DNA from: Rehmannia glutinosa
Taxonomy: Eukaryota; Streptophyta; Magnoliopsida; Lamiales; Orobanchaceae
NCBI GenBank assembly: GCA_016081115.2
Contig: CM071925.1
Coordinates: 17,304,185-17,368,184, forward strand
DNA: 64,000 nucleotides
Reading direction: 5' to 3'
Shown: one piece after another, positions 34,413-45,863 of the stretch
Layout of the letters: the number at the start of each line of letters is the position of its first letter
How positions within the stretch are numbered: position 1 is the stretch's first letter
Notes under the pieces: generated by a model
Told to the model about the DNA's origin: nothing
What the model saw: only the letters and a program-made list of their open reading frames with translations
The model's database searches: none
Made by a program: the position numbers and the translations under genes

Positions 34413-36900
34413 TATTCTATTTTTCTTGGCATTTAGCACTTTAGGGGCTTCTCATGGGCTTACTTGGTGGGATTTTCACCGGCGAGTTGAGGATGATGAG
34501 TACCCATGTAGGAGTGAAGAAGAGAGGAGGAGCCTTGCACGATAGAGGGTGCAGGGGGGCTCGGCGAAGGGCACCCCTTACCCGGAGCATGGGGAAGGGC
34601 GCCCTCTTGAGTAGATGTGGAGTGGTGTGAAAACGCTTCTTATGGGATTATGTGCTTGATGAGTGCCCTATATAGCGCATAGATATCTCTTACAAAACTT
34701 AGTCTTGGAAAGTGTCATGGATTACGCATAGCCATCTCTTATAGGACTTATCCTCTAAATAGTGCATGGTTGATTCTTTAAGTTGTCCCATGTGTCAAAC
34801 TAAAGAGAAGGTCTTATGCCTTAAAGAGTCATCTATTATAGAGTAATCAACTTTAACTAAACGGAATGAAACTGTAGAAAATTTGACAAGGATCTCGATT
34901 AAAACGGCCTGATTCAGGCCAGATTATATTCTTTAGCTCGAACTATTAGATGCTCCGAGGGTTTTTGTTATAAAAACAGTCCCCATTTTCTAGCATTAAA
35001 TGGGTATATTTATAAGAGTGAGTTTTTTATGGAGATAAGATTTAAATATAATATCTATAATTAATTTTAGTGGGTTATTTTATTATATTTTAAGAGTTTT
35101 CAATAGTTAGGAGTTTTATTGTTGTAGTAGTTTACTCCTATAAATACTTGCTTCAATCTAGAGTATTCTCTTTTCTAGTCTCTCTCACGATATTCTTGTA
35201 GAAACAACGTATGAGGTGAGTTGTATAACTTCGGACTAGGTTAACCAACAACGAGAGAATTAAAGTGCAGTGTGTCAGATGGGGAAGTGACTGAGTGAAT
35301 TATTTGTTTGAGTCATACTAATAGTCTAACATTCCTTGGGCCATGGGCTTATCTCTGCTAACGGACATTCCCATCAGCGGGGTCGGCATACTTGGTTTGG
35401 GCGATTACCCCGAAACAGTCGACAATCTTGACTTCTCCCTTATGAAGACCCACATAGTCGGACCACATATAGTTAGGGTGGGTTATGATGGTCAGGTTGG
35501 GATCTCAAACGACCATATTTGTTTATTGTTGTTCGCCTTAGCTTTAGAATCAGGTCGACCTATGGGTCAATGTGGTTAATTCCTCTAGACGGGCCCTTAC
35601 TCTTTAGTGGACTAACTTTTTTGGGCACACGTCAGGTCGGGCACAATAGGAACATTTGAAGCCATTTGAATGGATAAACTCTACACAATCTCATTCTTGA
35701 ATAACTCTGATTATCCATTAAATTGAAATTTTACAACCTCTCAGTTTTGAAGGCTCAAACAAAATACCAAAAAATATATAAATAAAATGACGAACTAATT
35801 TCATAATTTTTTTAATTTCGTTAAGTAAAATAAAAAACAAAAGAATTTAAATGAAAATGAAGCTTTAAAGTTTAAACAATGTAATCATCGTCCAACTTTA
35901 TCGAAACCTTGTTGTGGCCCAAAATATAATTGTAAATAACGACGCAGTCACGCAGCCTTGGCGCTATGTCGGTCTATCGTAGAGTGGTCCCAATATAACA
36001 GTAATAATTAAAATAGTTTAAGATTTTTATAGGAAGCCATCAATCACTGAAGACAATCTGGCTGATAGACTTGGGCAGACATACAAGCTTATTTATGGTT
36101 ACAAACTTTTGCAAACACGTGCATATATAATCCTATGCGAGAAACAGTAAAACATGCCTCTTTGTTAGTTTTTTAATTTGTTATAATTATGGTTTCAAAA
36201 AAAAAAAAATTAGTTGTAATTATATACAATGATATTCTTATTAATATGTGTATATTTAATAAATTTATATCCAACTATTCATACAGATGTATTATATTCG
36301 AAATGGTTCAAGGAGAATTCAATTCAACAACATATACAGTAAAATTATGAATTTAACATTTTGGCAAAAAAATACCTCCTTTTAAGGCTTCCATTCTTGG
36401 CATGAGACACCTTCTATTGGGATTTGGGACCTCGCTTAATATTAAGGGTGAAATAATAATTTTATTGGATATTAAAAATGAAAACAAAAAGTGAGCTAGA
36501 AAAACAACATGGTTCATCATAATTCAAGTTGGTCTTTAATTGATGAATATCTCATCTTTCCTTTTGGCAAAATCTGAATAAATTTTCTTCCATACGAGGA
36601 TTTCATTGTTTATTTATATTCCACACCAATCTTGAATTTCATACTAATAACCAGCTAGAGTGGAAACAAATGAACTCGGCAAGATACCGATCAAAAAAAA
36701 AAACTCAGCAAGATATACTAACAGAAACCATCTTACAAAGAAGATACATACAGGAACAACAGAATCTCATCTGTGATCACATTAATACAAATCCCAAATA
36801 TTTGTTGGGTTTCTCAGTTATTTACATATAAAAGACTAAACCACAAAAATAGAGGGGAAACTAACTACAAGCTCAATCTTCTGATACATCATCGAGCCTC
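34413..36900. other. Stretch between retroelement and MYC2-like gene, no supported gene
   Basis: The first 250 bp are G-rich and continue the unknown sequence left of the retroelement target site. A TATA-like CTATAAATA at about 35139 followed by a CT-rich leader (35150-35200) could be an LTR or promoter remnant. An ORF of 78 codons (35343-35579, plus) has no recognised motif and I do not support it as a gene. 35750-36880 is AT-rich and holds the downstream region of the MYC2-like gene. Confidence 0.35.
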
Positions 36901-36916
36901 ATTTTTTATCCAAGTT

Positions 36917-38920
36917 CTATCTAGTTTCAGCTACTTTTGATATCAATGCTATCCTAAGCTGATCTTGCGTGAAAAACCGGCCTTCCATCTTCACCGTAGC
37001 TTGCTGGATCATTAAATCGTTAACGACCGACACACTGGCATGATGAACGTCTAGGTCTAACTCCTTTAAAGCAACCATCAGCTTTGCCGCCGGGTGATTC
37101 TTCTTACTACATTGCACACGTATCATCGCATCCCAACCGATGATCTTCACATCTATGTCCATATCGACGGCCTTTGTGTTTCCACCGTTGCTTGACATTG
37201 TTAGGTCATGGTCCCGTGGAGGAGTAGTAGACCCTTTTTTGGCCAATTCCTTCTTTATCGACTCCAGTTGGCACCTCAAATCCTCTTTATCCGACTCCAC
37301 ACTCTGAACCTTAGACTTCAACTCGTTGATATAAGCAATAGCATCGCCAAGTAGCGAAGCCTTGTCCATTTTCGACACGTTTGGGACTACGGCTCTAAGA
37401 GCGTAAAACCGCTGGTTCAATTTCTCCCTCCTCTGCCTCTCGGCCTCCACATGATTTAAAGGCTCTTCCCTCCCGTTTGCGGGTTTTCTACCGCGTTTTT
37501 TGGGCCGTTTATCGGGATTGACAACTCTACTACTGTCCACCTCCTTCACCACTGACGCTTCAAGGTCCGAGTGATCGGACTCGACGGCACCGCTATTATC
37601 GGTCTTCACCAAACCAGAAGAGGGCAAAATCACCCCCGAAGTAAACGAAAGCATACCCTCCTCAGTACTTCCCCTCGAAATTGTAGACCTCTTCTTGTTT
37701 TTGTTGCTGTCTTCCTGAAAACAAACACCTCTTTTGGTGCTCTCCCCAAAATTCAATATCTCACCCGACTCACGCTTACAACTCACATTATTTCTACCAG
37801 CTGTACTACTACTTCCATTCAACCCGAATTCCGAGAAATTTAATTCCCTACTGAGAAATCCCTGTGGGTTCTCGGTTACAGTACTTGAACTGCGATTTTC
37901 ATTACTGAACACAATCTGTTTGCTAGAAAGACTAGAAGGAACTGAACTACCCTGGCCATTACTGTTATGGTTATTATTCAATGAATCCTTACCCACGCCC
38001 GAGGAAGAGGGGTCGGTCAACCAGAGGGTAGCTGGGTCATTGTCAGCCATGGCCCAAGAGCCCGAACCCGCTTCCATCCCATTGAAATTGAATAAGATTC
38101 TAACCTTGTTCATCAGATCCGAGCTCTGAAAAATCAATTCGGTTGAGCCAAGCTCCACGACGCCGTTAGAGGAAGGTATGCACACTAGGGTTTGAAGCCC
38201 GAATCCCTGAGCCTGACGGGCCCGCTCGCAGTGAGAGGCGGCGAGTCTGTCCAGGCCCGTCACCCACACCGGACTGGAGCTGTAGAGGGCCTGGCCCGGA
38301 AGCCCGGATCCATTGACAAACGATTGCGTCATAGATATGAGAAAGAACCACTCGGTATCGGTCACCTCTTCATCGACGGAATCATCAACAGTGGCTTGAG
38401 AGCCCGAAATCAAAGAATTCAACTCACGGAGCACCTTCTTTCTGTGCTCTTGCTCGGAGGGGGACGACGCCGTTTTGCGCTTCCCTTTATTCTCCTCGCC
38501 TTTGTAGTAGCCGTCGCCCCAGCCCAACACCGATGGACCCCCGTAGTCAACCACCGAAGACTGCCAGAAAATCGCGTAAGTCCAGCACTCACGAGCGCCC
38601 TCGATCAAGGCGAGAAGACGCTGCTGGAGGGTCTCTTGGTTGAAAAACTGACCTCCGGCGGCGGGAGGAGAGGCGGAAGAGAGCGTTTTGGAATGATCGG
38701 CGTGTGGTGGATGAGCAGGAATGGAGGCATAGTTAGGCTGTTGAGCAGTAAGAGAAGACGGCCACAAAGATGCCAGATCAGAAGCGGAGGACATGAACGC
38801 GTCCATCATGGAAGAAGCGTCGCCGTCCGCCACCGTCGCCGTCGTAGTAGTGGCAGCAGCGGTATGATTGGACCATAGATTCATCTGGGTTGGTTCTGTA
38901 GAAAGTGGATAATCGATCAT
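36917..38920 (-). CDS. MYC2: bHLH transcription factor, MYC2-like (jasmonate signalling)
   Basis: A 667-residue single-exon protein and the only intact gene here. The start at 38920 (MIDYPLSTEPTQMNLWSN) fits MYC2 N-termini (M-x-D-Y...MNLW). The open frame continues 14 codons further up to an ATG at 38962, a less likely start. A bHLH-MYC_N domain (about residues 92-276) contains the JAZ-interaction region and the acidic activation segment VTDTEWFFLISMTQSF (about 186-201). A basic nuclear signal KRPKKRGRKP (471-480) precedes the bHLH (486-535). The G-box contact residues His490, Glu494 and Arg498 in HVEAERQRREKLNQR are intact. An ACT-like dimerisation region follows (about 590-657). In known plants MYC2 binds CACGTG-type sites, is held off by JAZ repressors and activates jasmonate genes. 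Paralogues MYC3/MYC4 are the alternative. A Ser/Asn-rich linker lies at about 300-420. Confidence 0.9.
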   Translation of the reverse strand: MIDYPLSTEPTQMNLWSNHTAAATTTTATVADGDASSMMDAFMSSASDLASLWPSSLTAQQPNYASIPAHPPHADHSKTLSSASPPAAGGQFFNQETLQQRLLALIEGARECWTYAIFWQSSVVDYGGPSVLGWGDGYYKGEENKGKRKTASSPSEQEHRKKVLRELNSLISGSQATVDDSVDEEVTDTEWFFLISMTQSFVNGSGLPGQALYSSSPVWVTGLDRLAASHCERARQAQGFGLQTLVCIPSSNGVVELGSTELIFQSSDLMNKVRILFNFNGMEAGSGSWAMADNDPATLWLTDPSSSGVGKDSLNNNHNSNGQGSSVPSSLSSKQIVFSNENRSSSTVTENPQGFLSRELNFSEFGLNGSSSTAGRNNVSCKRESGEILNFGESTKRGVCFQEDSNKNKKRSTISRGSTEEGMLSFTSGVILPSSGLVKTDNSGAVESDHSDLEASVVKEVDSSRVVNPDKRPKKRGRKPANGREEPLNHVEAERQRREKLNQRFYALRAVVPNVSKMDKASLLGDAIAYINELKSKVQSVESDKEDLRCQLESIKKELAKKGSTTPPRDHDLTMSSNGGNTKAVDMDIDVKIIGWDAMIRVQCSKKNHPAAKLMVALKELDLDVHHASVSVVNDLMIQQATVKMEGRFFTQDQLRIALISKVAETR

Positions 38921-39240
38921 TCCATAAACTACAAAATTCAAGAAGATAGTTGTAGAGTGCAATTGAAGAACGTTAGCACAAAGAGAGAGGGAGAGAGAAA
39001 GAAGGTAGAAAATGGAGAAATGTGGGCGGCAGGGGAGGGGGAGGGGAAGGAGAAGAGTGAGAAATGAGAAATGTGTATTGTGTGGAGGAATTTGAGTTGG
39101 GTTTAGGATTTATTTGGGGTTAATTTTAGCTGAATTTAGGCATTGGCCCGCTACAGAGTAAAAAGGGAGTGGACATAAGGAAAGGCAGCTTCCACGAATA
39201 CGAAGCCGATTTAATCGGGGGGGTACACGTCATCAGTCAT
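38921..39240 (-). promoter_or_regulatory. Leader and proximal upstream region of the MYC2-like gene
   Basis: A CT-rich tract on the minus strand (38977-39006, seen as AGAGAGAGGGAGAGAGAAAG on the plus strand) is typical of plant 5' leaders. At 39224-39232 the minus strand reads TGACGTGTA, an ACGT-core element of ABRE/G-box type about 300 bp before the start codon. No clear TATA box was found. MYC2 genes are known to respond to abscisic acid and jasmonate, so the ACGT site is plausible but untested. Confidence 0.4.
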
Positions 39241-39359
39241 CTACTCGCCTTCACTTCCATTTATCAAAATAATTTACCACAACTAATAATTTTCGATTTA
39301 AACCTTGAACCTTTTCCCTACCAACCCCCCACAATTATTACTTTTAATTAAGATATAAA

Positions 39360-41541
39360 TGAATCGAGTTAAGCTCAAGCTTGTTAGGGAGAATTTTCAA
39401 TTAAATTTTTGGATCTAAAAATCTGTTTCCATTATTATTATTGTTTGGTGGTTAATTCAGAATTAATTTTCTAGATAAATCACTTATACAAAAAGTCAAT
39501 TCCAGAGAAGTTAGGATACTGAATTAGAGACTGTTTGAAAGTTATTTATTAAGAGACTTTTACTAGATGGCTCCTAAACATATTTGATTATTTTTTTCCA
39601 ATTAGCTAAATTTGTTATAATATAAATGTATTTTTAATTTTTATGTTTTTGAACAAGGATAAGTTCCTTTAAAAAGAAAAATGGATAAGTTAGGCAATAT
39701 TTTGTTTTTGTTTTGGATGTTTTAGAAAGGTATTTGAAAAAACAAAAAATGAGATCACATCATTCTTTTAAATTATGTTAACTTTTGTAATGCAAATAAA
39801 TATGATATATTTTTATACTAATATAATAATTGAAAAATGCAACAAAATTTCTGTCAATTTCTAACTTTTTTTAGTACAACGGGATAGTAGAGGAAGGGAG
39901 CACACGTACTCACATTAGATCGAACTCAGGTCAATTAACCTGACATCACAAGCTTCTACTATATATGAAGTACAAGTTGATCCTTGTCAATTTCTAATTT
40001 TATATGAATAAGGAAGTGAATGTTTTCTTACATGATTTCTTTTACTTGAATTATATGTTTTATGTTGCTAAGTTAATGCTTATATCAAGGGAGTAGTAAA
40101 TTCTCATCCTGACAGCTAAAAATTGAGATCTGTTATTTATTGTTTCTTCATCAGGTTTCATGTCTAAAAGGAAATTAGTGAAAAACAAAGGAAGTAAATA
40201 ATTAAAGGATCTATAATGCTCAAGGCTACAATAATTTCTTATAGAAATTTCCTAAAAAATAATATCTTCCCTGATTATATGATTATTATAAGAGGATTTG
40301 TTTGCGTTAAGAAGATATTTATACTGATTGTAGGGTTGATTTTATTTTTTTCTATTTCCATCAAGGGATATTAAATGTGCCAACTACTAAATTGCAAGCT
40401 ATTAATTTCTACAATTTCCCTTGTAATTAATTAAAAGCTCGGGGTCCTCCTATAAATAATAATAAAGATGAAAAAAGGATTGAGGATATAAAACAATAAT
40501 TATGAGAAACATTAGTTAGTAATATGTTTTATCTACACTTCGTTTAATCAACTAAATTAAATCTATTTGATTTGTTAAATCAATTAGAACACGCTAATGT
40601 GTTAAATTACAATTTATTTCGTCTGATGCTCTACTTAAAACATTACTGCCTTTTCATTTCTGTATACCAATTTTTTTGGAAAGTCGTGCATTTATCCAAA
40701 AATTAAATTAATAATAACAATAAGAATATAAGAATAATATTAATAAGAATTGTATATCTAATCTGAGGTAGCCGGGAAATTCTCTTTATCTCTCTGTCTT
40801 TTTTTTCTGTGTAAAATAAGAATATTAATGATTATAAGTGGATTTGTAGAAAATACATGAGAAAATTAAATATTTGTGAAGATTGGTTGGTAAAAGATAA
40901 GACAGATGCAGCCATGAAATGGCCATTGTCTCTTAATATGGAATATAGAGGACAACTAATAGATTTTCTTGCCCTTTTATTATTTTGGTAATGAATTTTT
41001 TATATTAAAATTGTCTATTGAGTCTTCATTATATTTTACAAATTAAAAAAAGTGTCATATCAACACTTATCCTTGACGATACTTCAAATTAAAGTCTACC
41101 TATATTCAATTTCAACTTTGAGTGTACATTTTGACTTTGGACCGAAGTTTAATTTGTTTTGAATTAATTTTCAGAAACTCGGTTGAAACCTATTATTTGA
41201 AACTAATTCCAACCCTTGATACTCCTACTCAAAGTTATAATTAAAGTTTTCCATTTTCGTTTAAATAAGAAAATATTTTAATGCATTTCATTGTCAACTG
41301 ACAACATTAAGTAGAGCTGTCAAAAACAATTCGCCCCAATGATAAAATTAGATTGGGCTGTAATTTCATATACCCAAAAACAATTGAGCCAGCGTGGTCT
41401 GGTCAGCCCCGACAATCGATGCATTTTTATATGTATCTTATATGTATATTGATTTGCATATTATACTTAACTTAACAATGAAGTTATATAGGTACTCAAA
41501 CTTATGAAGGAGAGAGAGTCATGAGAAATTGGATAACTATA
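39360..41541. other. Gene-free AT-rich stretch
   Basis: Upstream flank of the MYC2-like gene with no ORF or repeat structure I can support. Confidence 0.5.
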
Positions 41542-41546
41542 AGTAT

Positions 41547-42381
41547 TGATAGAATCTAATGCCTTGTAACTTTAAACAATTCAGATTCTTACGGTGTTGT
41601 ATATTAATGTTGCAACACCGGACCAAACAACACAAGTACACAAAAAAAAAAAACACGGGGATTTTTACGTGCTTAGATTCCTCAATCTTAATGCACGAGG
41701 CCACGCCTGCAGGAAGAAAACAATCCAATATTAGAAACAAACGGTTATTACAAATACGATTTGATTTACGTAAAGCATAAAGACTTCCTCTTTATCTTAT
41801 ACACCAACACTCGTATAAAACTAATATTCTTGATCGATTCTTCCAAAAACCTCAACCTTGTTGGAATCCCTCCAACTTCAAATCCTCAACGGTTGAGTCG
41901 ATCCACACCGTATATATCTTCACCGTCTTCTCCCGAAGACTAGAATTATAACACAAATATTTCTTGAAGAAGAACAATAAGCTCAATATGTATTTTCTCG
42001 ATGGCTTCTTCAAAGGTCCGACTCCTCTCTTTATAGCAATCAAAACGAAAATCCAATCCCCGATTTCAAGAGGACGATTTCTTGCAAAAGGAGGAAATCG
42101 AAAAAAAAAATCATTTCCTTGTGGGTAAGAATCAATTACACAAGGAAAGTGATTTAAAAGGAATAATTGACAATTAATAAATGGTCAATCAATTAAGATA
42201 AAGTTTATCCAATAATATCAAAGAACATTCACAATATAAAGATCTTGCCAAAACACACACGAATCGGCATAAAATCCGCCCCGCATTCTCGTGAGCTAGT
42301 GTTGCATTACACAATGTTACAACACTAGAACATGCACCGTGTCTAAACGGACCAAATTTTCCAACTTCAATAACACTAACA
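41547..42381 (-). repeat. Downstream LTR of the deleted copia element
   Basis: An 835-bp LTR beginning TGATAGAATCTAATGCC (plus strand) and ending CACTAACA. It contains two imperfect inverted repeats built on GGTGTTG/CAACACC (about 41590-41617) and CTAGTGTTG/CAACACTAG (about 42295-42330). Confidence 0.9.
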
Positions 42382-42395
42382 ATCTCCCCTTTGGC
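42382..42395 (-). other. Polypurine tract of the deleted copia element
   Basis: GCCAAAGGGGAGAT on the minus strand abuts the LTR start TGTTAGTG and fixes the element's orientation. Confidence 0.8.
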
Positions 42396-43790
42396 ACTTT
42401 TGGTCAAAACAACACTAAACAGATATATATGTAGGATGTGACATAAGAAATCAATAATAGAAACCTGCAAGTTAGCACACAGATTGAGTAAAATGAGGCA
42501 AACAAAATCCAAATTCATCCAACACTATCATTTGAACAAAAATAGAGTTCATAAATGTTGCAATCTCAATCAGAGCCATTAGTCTCCTTTGACTCCCCCT
42601 CAGAGTCAGCTTCTTCAGTATCATCTTCATCTTCTGATTGAGACTCCCCCTCAGAATGTGCTTCTTCAGCAGCAATGGCTGCATCCGCCAAGTCATCAAG
42701 ATCATCATTAACTTCTTACTTGGGTCTCATCTCACCATCTCACTTGACTCGGTTTGCTCCCCTTACTGGGTCTCACCTCACTTGAGTCTCTTCTTTCACT
42801 GATTCTCCTCTCTCCCCCTTTTTGACCAAAAAAAAAGACAAAAGAAGCCAACCAAACTTTGGCTATTTTTTGGTCAAAACAATCTCCTTCAAGAATTTGT
42901 ATGTAGTCCTTACCAAAATTGATGAGAGAAAGAACCGCCAAAATTGGAGTGATACAAATGGCGACTATGGGAGTTTCCAAGAGAAGCTTCCAACTGCAAA
43001 TTTGAAATTCAAATATTTTTGGAAAAGTCCCATAATTCAAGGTGTGCAATTAATCCAAAACAAGCACTGAAGATCAATTCCTTTTACAAAAGACAAATTT
43101 AAGGAAAAAATCATTTCCACAATAATACACCACATCGAATCAATAAGGAGGATATTTTCAACAAGCCCAAAAAATGATCCTAAGGGATGTCTAGAATGAT
43201 GAGTTTATTTCCCGAGAATAAAAAGGCCTCGGGCGTTTTGGTGCGGTAACCCGTGTTGTACCACCTTTTTCAAGAACACCACCATACAAAGTCAATGGAT
43301 CAAAATCCTTTTCCCATTTAATAAATCTTTTGAGTGAAAGGAATCAAATGCGAGAAAAACAATTAGCTTGATCGGTAGCTTTCGCTCCAAATACATGGGT
43401 AGCTCTTTCTCGAAGATCATAACAAGATTCAAGCATATAAAAGAACAGAGAATGGTTCACAAATCTCGAATAGCTTTCACACACAATGTAAGGGCGCTTT
43501 TTTCCGTCAAAGGCCCAAAAATAAATACATCTTTCACAAGGAAAAATCATTCATTTTGCAATTTGACCCACAATTGTTTTTAGGCAAAAATTCATCAAAG
43601 GAGTACTCAATAGGGTTACAAAGAATAAAACAGAAAAGCGAATGAAATGATCTTAAAAATGCAAAATGTCTAATGCACAAGAATTAAGATCAAAAAGAGG
43701 TTGCAACACATCAAGAAGGAGAAATGATGCACATGGTGTTGCAACACCAAATCCACACTTTCGCCGTAGAGTACATACACCCGAGAGACC
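42396..43790 (-). other. 3' non-coding region of the deleted copia element
   Basis: Sequence between the RNase H tail and the polypurine tract. It has several GGGGGAGTC-like purine runs on the minus strand (around 42595 and 42648), recalling extra polypurine tracts. The palindrome GGTGTTGCAACACC is at 43735-43748. Confidence 0.45.
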
Positions 43791-43799
43791 GTTTCGAGC

Positions 43800-44200
43800 A
43801 ATTAAACCTTTGGAAGTCTAGGGCTTTGGTGAAAATATCGACAATTTGATTCTCGGTGGTAACAAAATCAATGGTAACAATTTTATTCTCAACCAAGTCT
43901 CTAATAAAATGGTGTCGAATATCGATGTGTTTAGTTCTCGAGTGTTGACTCGGGTTTTTAAAAATATTTATGGCACTTGAATTATCACGATGTTGATGAG
44001 AGTTTTCTCTTCAACCCCATAGTCGATCCAACACTTGTCTCATCCACAACATTTGAGAACAAAAGCTCCCTAAGGTCGTATATTCGGACTAATAGTGAAT
44101 AGGGATACACAACTTTGTTCATTCTTGTACAATGAAACCAAATTGTTACCAAGGTAGACACATCCTCCAGGAGTGCTCTTTAAATCATTGATATCACTGT
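43800..44200 (-). pseudogene. RNase H C-terminal remnant of copia pol
   Basis: In shifting minus-strand frames the sequence shows GGCVYLGNNLVS, LWMRQVLDRLWG, NIFKNPSQHSRTKHIDIRHH and LVENKIVTIDFVTTENQIVD, with IFTKALDFQRF at the end. These are the conserved tail of copia RNase H. At least two frameshifts occur. It directly follows the protease start, so about 3 kb of integrase and reverse transcriptase have been lost. Confidence 0.75.
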
Positions 44201-44229
44201 CAAATTAACATCACTAAACCCACTCAAGT

Positions 44230-44600
44230 TAGTGTTATGACACTTGGTGTTGTAACACCGAGCTCTTCCTCGCAACAAATAACATTCGCGGAGGACTGTT
44301 TCCTTCATAATACAATTGTCGAATTATCAAAGACATTACAAAAATTCTTATCAAATTTGACACACAAATCATCATCACAAAGTCCGATCGACATGATAAG
44401 ATTGACTTTTAGTCCTTCAACATACAAAACATTTTTGAGAGAAGGAATACGGACACATTCAGTTCCTTTTCCCAAAACTTTGCCTTTAGCACCATCACCA
44501 AAAGTGACCAATCCATTTTCATGTTTTTCAAAATCAATCGTTTTTCCAACTCTCCAAATATGACGAGCAACCACTATCAAAGTACCATGATTCAGTCACA
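44230..44600 (-). pseudogene. Start of copia protease/pre-integrase region, truncated
   Basis: SWYFDSGCSS on the minus strand near 44560-44600 is the protease active site (DSG) with its Trp lead. It is followed in another frame (44580-44305) by VTFGDGAKGKVLGKG and LKNVLYVEGLKVNL, the conserved copia protease body. It breaks off at about 44230 where the RNase H remnant begins. Confidence 0.7.
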
Positions 44601-44687
44601 TTAGCTTTTAAAGCAGTGTGTACAACATAGCAAGAGAATTCATCCTTCCTAACACAGATTTTCTTGGGTTTGTTTGATAAATCAATT

Positions 44688-44981
44688 TTAAAACGAGGAG
44701 TGTTTCTTTGCGATGTTGGAACATCGAGTTTGCACTGCGCCTTGCCTATAGTGTTTCTGAAGACGATAACACTTAGGTCTTATATGGCCAGGGCGATTGC
44801 AATAGTGACATATAGGAACAAAATCATTGCTTCTTTTTCCATTATGACTGAATGATGTTCCTTCTTTAACAAAAGCAATCTTATAATTTTTATCCTTTTT
44901 AGCATAGTTTTTGTTAGCATTAAAACCAAAACCAATACCGCACGATCTTGCTTTGGTATTTTCCTTGAGAAAGAATTTCAT
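44688..44981 (-). pseudogene. Second zinc-knuckle segment of the copia polyprotein
   Basis: A frame of 97 codons holds CHYCNRPGHIRPKC, a perfect C-x2-C-x4-H-x4-C knuckle, preceded by a Lys-rich stretch. It lies between gag and the protease start. Together with the knuckle in the frame 45863-45120 this polyprotein had two. Confidence 0.65.
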
Positions 44982-45119
44982 CTAATCTCCCTTGCCGGTG
45001 TTCGATTTTTGGACAAATTTGTCATCTCATTGAGTTCTTTCTTTACTTTGGCAAGTTCTTCTTTTCTATCCGTGGCAAGTCTTTCAAGCTTGGCAACTTC
45101 TCCCTTGAGTGTCTCTTTT

Positions 45120-45863
45120 TCAAAGATGAGGATACAACCTTCTTTTCCGAGTTACATTTATCTTGTCGACAAATTCGCATTTATCAAGCATCTTTTGATA
45201 AATTCTTCTAAGCTCCTCATTTCTTGACTCTTCATCTAGATCGGAGTCATCCTCTGAGCTTTCAGTGTCGGAATTATTCTTTTCTGCAGGAAGTACAGAA
45301 TTTAGACACGTTTCAGTAAAAGGAAAGTTAGAGTTATACCTGCTCGGTGTTGTAACACCAGAAGTAGCACTGGGGTGCGTTTGATTACAACCAACCTCTT
45401 CTTTTATCACAGTGAAGGCAACTTGATTGCTCATGTTGTCTTCTTCTTCATCATCTTCTGGTTCATCATCACTCCATGATGTGGTGAATGATTTTCCATT
45501 CTTCTTCAAGGTATTCGCACATTCAGCTTGAATGTGTCCAAAACCTCCACATTCTCTACACTTAATGCCTTTACCACCATCATATTGCTTTCTTTGAGTT
45601 CCAGAATTTTTTCCGGGCCTGGGAAAATTTCCTTCTTTGTTTCCCTGCTTGAAGATCTTATTGAAATTCTTGGTGAGTTGTGCGAAAGATTCCTGAATTT
45701 CTTTTCCTGCATCACTAGTTAATTCATCAGAAGTTTCAGCTTGAAAAGCAATCTCCCTATTTTTCTCTTTTTTGTAACTAGCCTCTTTCAGTTTTTCTTT
45801 CTTTGTTTCTTCAAGATTCATCTCAAAGGTTTGGAGAGACCCAATTAATTCATCAAGTTTCAT
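45120..45863 (-). CDS. gag C-terminal part with zinc knuckle (copia)
   Basis: A 247-codon frame, probably continuous with the upstream gag frame (overlap near 45853-45863, a frameshift). It has a Lys/Glu-rich N-terminal part, then CRECGGFGHIQAEC (perfect C-x2-C-x4-H-x4-C knuckle), then a long acidic stretch (DDEPEDDEEEDN and ESSEDDSDLDEES). The palindrome GGTGTTGTAACACC lies within it (45346-45359) and encodes GVTTP. It binds nucleic acid in the retroelement particle by family knowledge. Confidence 0.7.
   Translation of the reverse strand: MKLDELIGSLQTFEMNLEETKKEKLKEASYKKEKNREIAFQAETSDELTSDAGKEIQESFAQLTKNFNKIFKQGNKEGNFPRPGKNSGTQRKQYDGGKGIKCRECGGFGHIQAECANTLKKNGKSFTTSWSDDEPEDDEEEDNMSNQVAFTVIKEEVGCNQTHPSATSGVTTPSRYNSNFPFTETCLNSVLPAEKNNSDTESSEDDSDLDEESRNEELRRIYQKMLDKCEFVDKINVTRKRRLYPHL

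Noticed and set aside
35343..35579. Plus-strand ORF of 78 codons
   Set aside because: There is no recognised motif and no evident promoter context; it is too short to support alone.
38192..38878. ORF of 228 codons on the plus strand
   Set aside because: It is antisense to the MYC2-like coding frame and has no motif of its own.
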